The notes under the pieces were generated by a model that was given only the letters and a program-made list of their open reading frames with translations, was not told where the DNA came from and did not search any database. This document shows positions 21,702 through 32,082 of a stretch of DNA of 64,000 nucleotides, in pieces. Source of the DNA: Phialophora verrucosa (taxonomy: Eukaryota > Ascomycota > Eurotiomycetes > Chaetothyriales > Herpotrichiellaceae). The position numbers were made by a program, and so were the translations under genes. Each line of letters starts with the position of its first letter. Position 1 is the stretch's first letter. The stretch is from positions 1,860,001-1,924,000 of the forward strand of contig MSED01000002.1 in assembly GCA_002099365.1 (NCBI GenBank), given 5' to 3'.

Positions 21702-22748
21702 TCAGCCAAAATATTTCCTCAAAGCCTCGTAGATGCTGAAAATGATGGCCGAACTGGGTGCCGCGCGGAAGACGGTGATGCCACATCCGCGATAGAATCC
21801 TCGTAGTCCTTGTTCGCGCCAGAGGTCTTTGCCTGTCCGCAGAAATGTCATCTTGCCTTTTCCAGCCAGCGACTCGGAGTCTGAAGTCTGCATCCGCGAC
21901 TTGATCGTGTCGGCTGGGTAAAAGACGAAGTTATAGGACATGCCTGCCGCTGCACCGGCGGCCATCTGCTGCCAAACTTTGACGTCTGCGAGGTGCGAGG
22001 CGGTGGGGTCGGAGCGGAGAAACAGCATCTTGACACCCTCGTAGGAGCCAAACCATGCCGCCGAGCCGCCGGTCTCGCGTATCAGCGTGCCGAGTTGCCC
22101 GTGCCAGAAGCCCAGTATCCCATGTGTGCGAAAGACTGTGCTCACCAGCTGCATGGCACTCGGAGAGCGGGTCGTCGTGTAGCCCAATTGGGAGGCCATC
22201 TCCGACTGTGGTGCCGGGAGGGGCACTTGCATCTTGCATTTTATTAGCTCGATGGGCGTGAGGAGCAGGGACGTAAATGCTCCGGAGGCCGCGCCGCAGC
22301 CGACCAGGTGGAGGAAGGGGAGTTCGATCTTTTCTTTGGGACGTTCGTCTCGTCGGGCGCGAAGTGACGGTGTTGATGCTACCACGAGGTCCTGGGCCAC
22401 TCGGTAGCTGAAGAACAGGGAGGAGGTCTCGATGGCGGCGCCGAGGAGAGGGGCGCTGATGCCTCTGTACAGAGACACTAATGGCCCCTCGGGCGATCGA
22501 AAGGCGGAGGAGAAGGCATCGAGAGGCCCGCGGAGGCGAGGACTGGCGCCGGGCCCGTGCGGTTGTGATTGCAGTCGAACCTTAACTGTGTCGAAGGGAT
22601 ACTCGACGAACTTCCCAAGTATGCCTGCGGTTGATCCGTAGGCTATGTCCTTGAGCGCTTCTAAGCTCTGGCTGGGAGGGGTAGCCAACTCTGGTGGGGT
22701 TTGAGTCAGGCCCGAGACGGTCTGCAGCTCATCGTTGAAGGCTGCCAT
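21702..22748 (-). CDS. arg-13: Mitochondrial ornithine carrier (ARG-13/ORT1 type)
   Basis: An inner-membrane carrier of the SLC25 family that exchanges ornithine across the mitochondrial membrane and so links mitochondrial ornithine synthesis to cytosolic arginine synthesis. Single exon, 348 aa, the usual length. The three-fold repeat is clear from its signatures: PFDTVK at 51-56, PIELIK at 165-170 and PADTIK at 278-283. The RETGGS segment at 224-229 matches the substrate-contact region of the ornithine and carnitine branch. FVEYPFDTVKVRLQ near the first repeat is typical of ORT1. The start ATG at 22748 is the first in frame with a short hydrophilic N-terminus. It diverges from cgr1. The ornithine assignment rests on family resemblance. 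Confidence 0.9.
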   Translation of the reverse strand: MAAFNDELQTVSGLTQTPPELATPPSQSLEALKDIAYGSTAGILGKFVEYPFDTVKVRLQSQPHGPGASPRLRGPLDAFSSAFRSPEGPLVSLYRGISAPLLGAAIETSSLFFSYRVAQDLVVASTPSLRARRDERPKEKIELPFLHLVGCGAASGAFTSLLLTPIELIKCKMQVPLPAPQSEMASQLGYTTTRSPSAMQLVSTVFRTHGILGFWHGQLGTLIRETGGSAAWFGSYEGVKMLFLRSDPTASHLADVKVWQQMAAGAAAGMSYNFVFYPADTIKSRMQTSDSESLAGKGKMTFLRTGKDLWREQGLRGFYRGCGITVFRAAPSSAIIFSIYEALRKYFG

Positions 22749-23369
22749 GCAGAGAGTGTATAGAGAGGAGACACGAGGCCAGTGTTATCGTGGGATCATG
22801 GTGTGTTATGTGTTGAAAGGGGCTCAACTCGAGCGAGAGAGGAGCAGGAGGAGCAGGAAGAGCGGTGTCACAATGTGGGTGTGAATGAGGGTGAAATAGG
22901 AACGGAGGTGAAGTAGCGCTGTGTCCAACGACAACTCGGGCCAAGATCCAACTGAGGGAATTTATATGAGCGCCAAATGCTGCCAATGCATGTCGGGCAG
23001 CAGTCAAACTTTTGCATCCATCTTTTCACCTTTGCTTGCCATCGAGAGTTGCAATTGAGTCGCCAGCTTGACTGGTGGAGTGAAAGGCGAAAAAGATGCG
23101 CGGTGAAATGATCGCGATGGGAAAAGCGTCATGCATGCCATGCAATGAATGTCTGACGGATCCAGGACTCAATACCCGACGCTTCATCACAGAAAGCCGG
23201 CCGTCCGACAACTGTATTTCATTTGATCTTACAATCATGATAAGATAAGAATTTTCACCTGCAGCTTGCATCACTAATTTTTTGTGCCATACCACCGATC
23301 CTCACCGATTTGATGTACCACCCTCACGTTAGTCTGGGCGCTACGAAGAGCACAGCTGAGCAGAAAAAG
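22749..23369. promoter_or_regulatory. Divergent upstream region of arg-13 and cgr1
   Basis: 621 bp between the two start codons. It is mixed sequence with no obvious TATA. I found no exact TGACTCA amino-acid-control site here. One copy lies just inside the arg-13 coding region instead. Confidence 0.4.
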
Positions 23370-23833
23370 ATGTCAGTCGCTAGGACCTCACCCCCTGAGG
23401 CCGTGCCTGGCGTCGTGATTGCCAATGCTGCTTCAAAAGCCTCTTCTCAGCTAACACAATTAACAAAAAACCTCGGCAAGAGAGTGAATGGTGCGAAATT
23501 TGGTCCCTCAAGGCCCCGACGGTTGCAGTTGCTGACGAGCTTACAGGGAAGAACTGGCACGAACCGAAGAAAGCGTTCCGTCCAACTGCAGGACAGACTA
23601 GCTATCAGAAACGCAAAGAACAAGAGAAGATCGCACAGGTCGCGAAGGTCCGCGAACAGGAGATGAAGGAAGAGAAAGAGGCAGAGCGGAATCGACGTGT
23701 CCAAGCCATCAAGGACCGGAGAAAAGCCAAAGAGGAGAAGGAACGCTACGAGAGGATGGCTGAGAAAATGCATAAGAAGTTGGTGGAGAGAAGGAGGCGG
23801 AGAGAGAAGCGGAATAAATTGTTGAAGAGTTGA
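23370..23833 (+). CDS. cgr1: rRNA-processing protein Cgr1
   Basis: A small, highly basic nucleolar protein needed for processing of the large-subunit rRNA and 60S assembly. Exons 23370-23490 and 23547-23833 give 135 aa. The 56-nt intron (donor GTGCGA, acceptor TTACAG) is required to join KRVNG to KNWHEPKKAFRP, the Cgr1 core. The rest is a charged helix rich in K, R and E with the family words EEKEAERNRR, KDRRKAKEEKERYERMAEKMH and an RRREKRNKLL end. An in-frame ATG at 23313 would add 19 residues. I prefer 23370 (MSVARTS) because the family N-terminus is short and variable. The convergent neighbour is usb1. Confidence 0.92.
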
Positions 23834-24218
23834 GGATTGTTTGGATTCTGGATTTTCCATACAATCATCTCGAGAGCGGTGGACCGAATGGTCCATGTTT
23901 GTCAACCCGTGAAGCGCAAAACAGAGTGGTCAATCGGCACCACCAACTGGACTGGAATTTTGCGACTGAAGTGCTCTGTTGCTCATCCGGAGGATCGAGA
24001 AACGCCGGACCAGGGCCCTTTCGCCGGACGATATGGTGCGAACACACGGTCTTTGCTCTAGTGCCTTGAGCTCCCAGAAACCCATTGGCGGATGAGGCAA
24101 CCGACTCCAACTTCCTGTGGTGAACAACTGCGCTTGATGCCAGATACAGCAGATCATGCTGCGGTCGAAAGGGCGGGCACACATGGCCCCATACCAAAGT
24201 CCACTGGCATGTCTCCTG
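23834..24218. other. Intergenic, convergent 3' ends of cgr1 and usb1
   Basis: 385 bp. No gene or repeat is supported. Confidence 0.5.
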
Positions 24219-25166
24219 TCACTTGCCCGCCTCTCGATTTTGGCCAAAGGGGAGATCAATCACAGAATTGCCAATTTTGATCTTAAGATGTGAGAAGCTC
24301 ACCTTGAGACCATGCAGCCGGTCATCCATCAGGTCAAGGAGCCTGCGCATTGCTCTATCATCGGGAGCTTCAAGTGTCCATGCAATGCTGATGTGGAAAG
24401 CATCAGACTTGTCTCTCACTTTTCCCAGCGTCTTGCTCCTGGGCTGGACCTCGGTGCCTGGGTCAATGTCGGCGACATTGTCATAAAGCTGCGACAAGCC
24501 GAATTGCGCCGCAGTGGCATTACATATCGACAACAATTTATTCAGCTCGTCATCTTCGGCCTTGCTCAGTCTCAATACCAAAAAGAATCGACTCCTATCG
24601 TGGTTGGCGATCCAATCGAGTCTCCTGGCCGTGACTGTGAAAGGCTTGATGTGGCTACTGTCCAACCTAGCCTTTATGCTGTCCTGGAATGGTTCCTTCT
24701 GCTCAGTCCTCAATACGAGGGGAGCAGACAGACTGATATGCAATGGTAGCTGTACTCCCAGTTCTGAACGTAGGAGTCTGTGAATGTGGGGCTTCGAAGA
24801 TTTTCCGGCTGTTGTCGTTGTCTGGCCTGATTCCTGGATCAATGCGTCGAGTACAGCGAGCTCTGAGTGTGGTGGATACCATTCCAGATAAACATGCGTC
24901 GGCCAGTTACCTACCACATGAGGCACTTGACGCGTCCGACCAGCATGCAGGGATGGATCGTCTGTGGTGGAGGTTCTCACATTGGTAGCATACAGCGAAT
25001 GGAATGAGGCTGGCAAAGGAGGCAGAGGTTTCGCGGAGTGGACTGGTTCATCGTCAATGTCCTCAGCCTTGCGTTTCCGTCTGCCCTGCTGGTTGTTCTC
25101 CTTCTTCTCGGCCCGTGCCTGGTCCTCGCTCCCAGAACTTGAATCTGAGTAGTTGACCAAGACCAT
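24219..25166 (-). CDS. usb1: U6 snRNA phosphodiesterase Usb1
   Basis: A 2H-family exonuclease that trims the 3' oligo(U) tail of U6 snRNA and leaves a protected end. Single exon, 315 aa. The two H-x-S catalytic tetrapeptides are HIS at 143-145 (context PLHISLS) and HIS at 258-260 (context AFHISIAW), the expected spacing for Usb1. The N-terminus (about 1-45) is acidic and basic low complexity with a KRKAED stretch that may be a nuclear signal. The GNWPTHVYLEW sequence near 86-96 is typical of the family start. No unusual residues were seen at the active site. Confidence 0.92.
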   Translation of the reverse strand: MVLVNYSDSSSGSEDQARAEKKENNQQGRRKRKAEDIDDEPVHSAKPLPPLPASFHSLYATNVRTSTTDDPSLHAGRTRQVPHVVGNWPTHVYLEWYPPHSELAVLDALIQESGQTTTTAGKSSKPHIHRLLRSELGVQLPLHISLSAPLVLRTEQKEPFQDSIKARLDSSHIKPFTVTARRLDWIANHDRSRFFLVLRLSKAEDDELNKLLSICNATAAQFGLSQLYDNVADIDPGTEVQPRSKTLGKVRDKSDAFHISIAWTLEAPDDRAMRRLLDLMDDRLHGLKVSFSHLKIKIGNSVIDLPFGQNREAGK

Positions 25167-26429
25167 GACTGAACTTCAGCGTGCACATGGCTCGATTGAC
25201 AACGGGTGCCTGCCAAGGCCGAAATTGAAAGCTCAATTCTTGACCGGTACGAGTAATTCCTTGAATATGGAGCCAGGCTGACGAGGATTTGAGCCGGCTA
25301 GGATCCTAGAGGGCTTCGTCGATCACGTAGATAAGGATCCGCAGCGTACGTCAGCAGCTGGCCGTCACGGAAGAGGTTGGAGGGAAAGTGACGAGGAGCA
25401 GTACGGAGTATGTCTCAGATGTTGCTGTTGTCTTTGAATAGTCTCCGAGCAAATCAGAGAGCAGCATCAGAGACCGGCATAAGCAGGAGGGACAAGAATC
25501 ATCTGCACAAAAAGTGTTTTTTCAATAGATGTTTGAGAGCTTCCGCCAAAATATGCGGTGAAGAGCGAAACCCGTCACAATTGTAGAGGCGCGCCAGCTT
25601 CGCTTCCACTATTGACTGCAATACGTGCATGCGCCTTGAACCATTGCCCATTCATGATTTGGTTTTGGCTTATTCGAGTCTCTCGGCGAGTCTCAGGTGA
25701 CAGCGCACATAATTAAGCTTAAGTTTAGTACCAAATACTAAGCCCATTGCAGGTCTACTGTGCCTAACGCAGAACCCGGTGAACTTTGGTACGGAGGCGC
25801 CTGGTCACGGAACAGGTGTAACGAGTAGGTTATGCATCCGAAGCCGCAGGGCCTCGATTTAATCGTGAGAAAGCATCGGAGGCTTCGGCAGCGCCCTGTC
25901 AGCCTGTTTGGATGTTTCGGTTACGCGTCGACGAGCAGGATAACAGGTTCCACAGGGGCTTCAACAAGCCGATTAGGCTTAACTTAGTGCGCACACAACG
26001 AGGCACAAGGCCAATGATGCAGTGGCTTCATGCCTAAGGAACCCTCAGGGTTGGGTGCCCGGGCTGTCTGGATCGGCTTCGCTGTGTTGGTGGGAGACTC
26101 GCCTGCACTCCACCATGACATCGACGCCAGCATGGGTGTGCGTCCCCGCCGCCCGCCATGCTCCGTTGGCAAAGCAAGTCTTGGTCCTGAAGCTGCATCT
26201 CGTGTTCCTCATTATGCATGCGGAAGCTTGAAAGTACGAGTGTTCTCTTTTTTCATGCTCATGTTTCTTATCTCGTACACAGAACTTGGACTCAATTCGT
26301 AAGCTGGGATATCCCATTCCGTTCCCGTAGAAGACATTCTCCAGCGAGCGCATTGTCACTGTCATTCTTCCTTTCCGGACTTTCTCCCACCACCTTCTCG
26401 CAAGCACTACACCTGCCCGCCTCGACACG
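25167..26429. other. Intergenic between usb1 and pal1 starts
   Basis: 1263 bp upstream of both divergent genes. No coding frame is supported. It contains scattered CTCGTA/TACGAG words (near 25228, 26226 and 26273) and AT-rich patches near 25700-25745. The region just upstream of pal1 is pyrimidine-rich, as in many fungal promoters. Confidence 0.5.
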
Positions 26430-27774
26430 ATGGACACAGGCGACAAAGACTGGGTACGTACCGTGTTCATTCTCCCTTCTGGTACTCGTTGGGGCGACAC
26501 TTAATCCGTACGCAAGTACGTTGGCGACACATTACTAACTTTTTGGGATCCGGCAGGCTACGAAATACCTCCTCGACCCGTTGAACGCGCCGGAACCCTC
26601 TCAAGAGGATGGCCCTGGAAATAGCTTTAGAGTCGGCGGCACCCTCCCGCCCGTCAAGGCACCCCCGAAACCACAGATCGGACGACGCTTGTCCAAGACG
26701 AATCCATACCACAAGAGCTCGCTCTCCAACACGACAACCACGGAGGTGAAGAGGTCCTCGTCTCTAAACAGTGGCACCAACGGCTCTCCAGTCGCCAGCC
26801 CTGGGAGGGGAGCAGCGGGGCCATACCCTCCACAGTCCTACCCCTCGCCGCCACACTCAGCGAGATCTCCCACTAACGGGACCGGCGCGGGCAAGAACCC
26901 CCCCACCGTGACACAAAGCCCGCTGAGCCCACAATCGCCTCGCTCACCGTCTCAATCTCACAGACGCGAGGCGTTTGGGGGGGATGACAATGTGTCGAGC
27001 CCAGGCGGACGTCGCCGACGGGGCTCATCACTCTCCGAGCGCTACCCGGGCGACATGTCGCACCGGCCACTGGATGCCCTGACCAAGGAGAAGCACGTGG
27101 CTGACCGGGCCCGGCACGCGACGCGCAAGCACCGTATCCAGCCGGACACGATCGACAACCTCGACCTCACGGGCGGAGCGGGCGCATACCACCACGGCGG
27201 GCCCTACGACGCCACGCTGTTCGCGCGCAACAACACGACGAACTCGCCCATCGCCGCGCTAGCGGACTCCAACGCCGAGGCCCTCAAAGCCACGCCCAAG
27301 GAGAAGATCATGGACTCGGTCCGTGGCCACCGACCTCTCGACGGCGTCGCCGCCTATGCGCCCGGGAATTTCGACCGATACGGCAACGTCTACAACTACG
27401 AAGAGGGCGATAACATGATGATCGAGGGAGGGCCCGAGGGCGGGGCCTACAAGCGCTGGCCTGGCGTGCAGTACCAGCCGGACGATATCAAGGGCAAGGG
27501 CGAGCCGAGTTACAGCGTGGAGAAGGCCCTCAAGGAGCATAAGATCTCGTCCCAGGACGGGGGGAAAACTACGAATGGCGCCAACGGCATCGAGTTGAAG
27601 ACTCGCCACCGGAGTTCCAGCGCCGTGATGCCCGAGACGGTCGATCGCTCGGGCTGGGACGACGGTGAGACCGGGACGGGGCTCGGGCGCAGCGGCAGCC
27701 TCAGCAAGAGATTCAGCGGCGGGTTGAAGAAGAGGTTCGGGAGCATCAAGAGGAGTCACCATCGTGACGAGTAA
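26430..27774 (+). CDS. pal1: Pal1 family cell-morphology protein
   Basis: Pal1 in fission yeast localises to growth sites and affects cell shape and wall integrity. Related proteins take part in early endocytic patches. Exons 26430-26453 (only eight codons, MDTGDKDW) and 26557-27774, with a 103-nt intron (GTACGT...GGCAG), give 413 aa. The first half is Pro/Ser-rich and disordered. The conserved block lies at about 150-320 and includes ERYPGDMSHRPLDALTKE, YHHGGPYDA and FARN, NxxYNY and WPGVQY-like words. The C-terminus is basic with LSKRFSGGLKKRFGSIKR, plausibly membrane-associating. Start and short first exon are supported because ATKYLLDPLNAP follows directly and the frame has no other upstream ATG. 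Confidence 0.9.
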
Positions 27775-28401
27775 GCTTGAGCTCGTTCCAAGACCGTCCG
27801 TTACAGGAACATGTCGTCTTGGGTACAAAAACAGAACGCTTGGGATTGATGGGCCCTAAAGTTAGCACCACGTTGGATAAACATACACAGAGCGCGCCTG
27901 CCATGCTAATGTGGGAAAATTAAAACATGGTAGGATCAGAGTCTATATATATGTATATGTATAGGTATAGGTACTGGATTGGATTGCAACAGTCTCACTG
28001 ATACATGCGGGCGAATGTACGTGGCTTTCACATGACAGGATAGGAGGGAGCCTTTGTACCTACTCGACGGTGGTGGCATCGTCCTCTAATTTATGCACGA
28101 TTGAAAGCCCAGTCTCACGTATGGTTTCCTGATCCATGGCGAAAGAGCGGTTTCAACGCAAAGCACCACGAGGCTTCACCTACAAGTCCGAACTGAACGC
28201 GCTCGCCTCGATGATTATAGGCCATTCAATGGTTTTGAAAGGATTGGGTTGAACGATGGAGAGTCGTCAATTAGGCTGCCCTTCGTATCGTGCAAGCGGG
28301 CTGAGAAATTCGAGCACGATTGGGTACCTCGATTGGACAACACCAACAGTCCGGCGGCGAGCGAGGCAGATTCACCGTGGCGTATTCAGGGCACCTGACA
28401 T
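27775..28401. other. Intergenic, convergent 3' ends of pal1 and thioesterase
   Basis: 627 bp. A TATATATATGTATATGTATAGG-like AT tract lies at about 27943-27971, probably in the pal1 3' region. No gene was seen. Confidence 0.5.
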
Positions 28402-29274
28402 TTATGGATGCTGAGCATTGCCAAAATCCTCCTTCGCATCAGGTCTATCCCACGACTCCTTCTCCAGCACTTGCACGCGCTGTTCAATGTGCTGGATTTT
28501 CCCACGGTTCTCGGCCTTTGCAGCCTCCTGTAGATCGAAGGTCTGTTTGAATTGCTCGAGCATGAACGGCTCCAGCGTGCTTTTCTTGCCTGCTCTGTAG
28601 TCATACACCACCACATCTTCAAGACACCTCGCCGCCGGTCTCTGCTTGACTTCGGACATGATCAAGACATCAAGTACAAGCGACTCCGTAGTCTCGTCTG
28701 GCCGAGATCTCAATTTGTGGTAAACCGATATACGATCCGGCCAAGTCATGGGAAACTTGAAGTCCACAGTGATACTCTTCAGAATCAGTCCAATGCCTCT
28801 CGAGGTCAACAACTCCTCCCATTGCCGCTTGTGCGTCGGGTCGACGTGTCTGCTGTAATTGCGGATCCAATTGCAGCGTCCACTCTCCGCAAAGCGGACA
28901 TACATGACATTGTTGACGTGACCCATCGAATCTTGCTCGCCCCAGACTATGTTTTGCCTGTGTAGACCAGCTCTTTTCTCCGAGGTCAAGTAGCCCTCAC
29001 TTCCTGCGACGAGTTCTCGCCAATCTCGGCCGATGATGCTGAGAAGCTGTCCGGCTTCATCGACGAGCTTGGGGGTGAGACCGAAAGTGATACATCGACC
29101 GATCCGCGATTTTGTGTCTGAAAGCCATCGCGGAGATATCGCGTTCTTCGCTTCCTCGGTCGTAGTTGCCGCGGCCGGTGGAGGACTAGAGGAGTAACTC
29201 CTTGACAAGCGAGGTTTGAGGTTGGTCAAAGCAATTGTGCGGAACGCACAGCGGCAGGTGCGCTGAGTTAGCAT
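28402..29274 (-). CDS. Hotdog-fold thioesterase, probably mitochondrial
   Basis: Single exon, 290 aa. The first 30 residues are rich in Arg, Ser, Thr and Ala and lack acids (MLTQRTCRCAFRTIALTNL), which suggests a mitochondrial presequence. The hotdog (4HBT-like) domain covers about 95-240. Its signature, QDSMGHVNNVMYVRFAES, contains the GHVNN word typical of acyl-CoA or acyl-ACP thioesterases. A short helical tail follows. It probably hydrolyses an acyl thioester. The substrate is not readable from sequence. The next gene on the same strand is an SDR, 925 bp upstream. That is too far for a claim of joint control. Confidence 0.8.
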   Translation of the reverse strand: MLTQRTCRCAFRTIALTNLKPRLSRSYSSSPPPAAATTTEEAKNAISPRWLSDTKSRIGRCITFGLTPKLVDEAGQLLSIIGRDWRELVAGSEGYLTSEKRAGLHRQNIVWGEQDSMGHVNNVMYVRFAESGRCNWIRNYSRHVDPTHKRQWEELLTSRGIGLILKSITVDFKFPMTWPDRISVYHKLRSRPDETTESLVLDVLIMSEVKQRPAARCLEDVVVYDYRAGKKSTLEPFMLEQFKQTFDLQEAAKAENRGKIQHIEQRVQVLEKESWDRPDAKEDFGNAQHP

Positions 29275-30199
29275 GTTAGCATCGCATTCTTCACGTTACT
29301 GAGCTGGAGGACACGAAGGCAGTCCAAGACAATAACATTGGAAAGCGAAATATTGTATCTCTCGGATCAAGCTCGGCTTCCTGTCATCATGACCGGCGTG
29401 CCCTCACTCTTCCGCCGTGTAACAGCCTCGGAGACTCCAAAGGAACCACTTCTTCGTTCTTCCTTGTCTGGAGAGCGTAAATATTTGTGCTATGAAGCGC
29501 TGTGCGACGGCGCAGAGCCAGAAAGGGGACCTTTTTCGAAAGGCGCAGGCACATCGTCCGTGTATCCCTGATGCAGTTACACGAAGCAGTCCCAGCAGCA
29601 AGCACGGCTCGGCAATTCAACGAGTGCGCTTTTGTGCAGCCTTCATTTCGATGGCCCAACCTGATGGCTGTCATCCCATTCCTGAATTTTTTTTAATTGG
29701 TATTCGTCGTCCCTTATTCATGTCTGATTGCGTCTGTGGATTCCCCTCCTCATAATGCCTGGTGTTGAGGGTCTCCTGCTCAGTCCGCTCCTGGGGCTCG
29801 CCGGATCAGCCAGCAAAGGTCCCGTGAAGTTCCTGAGTGCGACCCTTGTTCAAGATCGCAACCGTTCTCGACATCGATCTATTCTATTACTTGCCGCTTG
29901 GGAATTTGGCAATGGTCCAACAAAAGTCCCCAAATGGTTTGGCAACTCCTTAGGACCCGTGTCCACATACGGCCAAGAACGCTCTGAGCCATTGCTGGGA
30001 TTTCTTGTTCTCGTCATCATCACAGTTCGCCCTGGGCCATGGAGCAAAACACGAAGTGCTGGCAGAATGACTGCTTGGTTATGGGTCTAATTAGAGCATC
30101 GAGATGCTGTTGGAAGGTAATATCAATATCACGCTTCTTAAACCATTGCACAACCCAATTTGACTGGCAGACCGACGCGATACCCCGTCGTCTCCCTCG
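29275..30199. other. Intergenic upstream of thioesterase
   Basis: 925 bp between the SDR stop and the thioesterase start, both on the minus strand. Frames in this stretch look like chance frames. Nothing was recognised. Confidence 0.5.
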
Positions 30200-31229
30200 T
30201 CAACAAGCCCACCTACAATACCAGCATCAGCAGGTCAGCACACATCTTAGCCATGAGCACATGGACAATCACGGAACGACGGAACGAACTCACCCTCCAT
30301 CCACGCAGAAGCACGTCCCCGTGACGAAACTCGCCCTATCACTCAAGAGATAGACAATCGCGTCCGCGACCTCGCTCGGCTGCGCCAACCTCCCCAACGC
30401 CGTGGTCGAGAAATCCTCGGCCGAAGCCGACCCCTCTGATATGGCCATCGACTGTCTCATCAGGGGAGTATCTGTTCCGCCTCTGTTTGCTCCGGGCGGA
30501 TTAGCGGTCAGCATTCATCTTTCCAAGGGACCGCTGCTAGCGAGAGGGAAGGGGAGAACAAACTCACGGCGCAATACAATTCACACGCACGCCCCTCTTA
30601 CCCACCTCTTTGGCCGCACACCGCGTCAGTCCCAACACCGCATGCTTACTCGTCGTGTACGCGCTCGTGAATTCCCGACCGCGGAGACTCAACCCACTCC
30701 CCGCGTTGACGATACTATAGTGGTGGTCCTTCCTGCCTCTGCCGTCGTCCTTCAATTCTGGTTGCCCTTGCACTGTCTCTCCCGCGCCTGCTCCGGCTCC
30801 GGCTCGAGTGTTCGCCTTCCCCAAAACCCCAAGCTGAGCACGCATACAGTTCATCACGCCGTAGACGTTGACGTCCATGACGAATCGCCACTGCTCGTCA
30901 TCGACATCCTCGACTCCCCCGACATTATGGTCCCGGGGGATCGTGCCCGCGAGGTTCGCGGCCCCGTCGAGCCGGCCAAACGCGCGCACCGTGTCCGCGA
31001 TCCAGGAGTCGACGTCCTGCCGGGATCGGACATCGACTTTCTTGATGAGGACGCGGGCGGTGGCGCCGTCCACGTCGGCGAATAGTTCCTCGGCAGGCCG
31101 GACGTGGATGTCGGCGATGGAGACGCAGGCGCCGTATTGGAGCAGGAGGCGCGCGGTGGCGAGGCCTATCCCGCTGGCGCCGCCCGTGATGGCGTAAACG
31201 CGGGATGCGAAGAAGGATTCGTAGGACAT
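30200..31229 (-). CDS. Short-chain dehydrogenase/reductase
   Basis: A classical Rossmann-fold oxidoreductase. Exons 31229-30568, 30482-30294 and 30212-30200 give 287 aa. The introns are 85 and 81 nt, both with GTGAGT donors. Motifs: TGGASGIG at 15-22 (cofactor), NLAG at 92-95, Ser178 and Y191-x3-K195 (catalytic). Asp40 at the end of the second strand suggests NAD(H) rather than NADP(H). Residues about 138-168 form an Ala/Gly-rich and charged insertion not usual in the fold. The last exon is only 13 nt and completes VDGGWAC. Without that splice the frame stops immediately after VDGG. The upstream in-frame ATG at 31382 is disfavoured because the canonical fold begins at 31229. Substrate unknown. 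Confidence 0.85.
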
Positions 31230-32082
31230 GGTCGGTCGGTGTGCCCTGCTTTTTGCTGTTTCTTGGCGATGAAGGGGGGGTCGTGCGTTGTTGAGTGATG
31301 TTTGTCGCCTTGGGGTCAGTGGGTGGACTACCTGAGCGACACCAAGGGCGACAGCGATAGCGATAGCCCTCCGTTGATACAATCTAGACTGCTCTCGACT
31401 GCTCTATACGTAGGTGGGTAGAGAAGATAAAGTCGGTTTCACATTAGGGTAGGAGGCATGGGTTACTGCGTGCTGGTACAGTACAACGGCGGCCCAACCC
31501 AAAATCACCGTCCTATAAGAGAGGTTTAAAAATTTGTGGGATATACTCCGTCTGAAGAGAATTTAAGTGTCTCGTATTGACACCCTGATCTACCACTTTT
31601 TAACTAGCCTAGCAATGGGAAGAGGAGAATGTTACATGTATGCAGACCATACGTGAATGTGCCAGAAGGGCCAGCGCCTCAAACGGCAGCTCATTGTTCG
31701 GTACACATCACGCCGATCGGCCGATACATACATCCGGTAGACCGTGATAGGCGCTCGCGTATGGCTCCCTTTCGCTTCACGGTAAGCGGCCCGAGTAGGT
31801 CTGTGGTAAACGGATTGTGCATTTTGATAACGCTACTTGCGATGTTCGTAAAGCCTGCAGTTCAGCTGAAGTCGACAAGTGATCCGTGTGCCTAACAATT
31901 GACTCCCCCGACGCTTGACAACATCTGGGCTTCGTAAGACCACCATACACATCCTCCGTCTGGGTATCGAAGTCTCCCACGCCTCTTCAAAAAATCATAC
32001 CGTTCGGGGCCGTAGAAGCGTATTCATCTCGTGCTCAACAGAAGAGCAAGAAGGTCGACCTTGAGATCTCTCTTGTGTTGCA
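31230..32082. other. Intergenic between SDR and cmkA
   Basis: 853 bp upstream of the SDR and downstream of cmkA. No gene is supported. A weakly AT-rich patch lies at about 31525-31610. Confidence 0.5.

Noticed and set aside
22702..22708. TGAGTCA (Gcn4/CPC1-like site) near the arg-13 start
   Set aside because: It lies inside the coding region and encodes conserved-length N-terminal residues. One 7-mer is expected by chance in a few kilobases.
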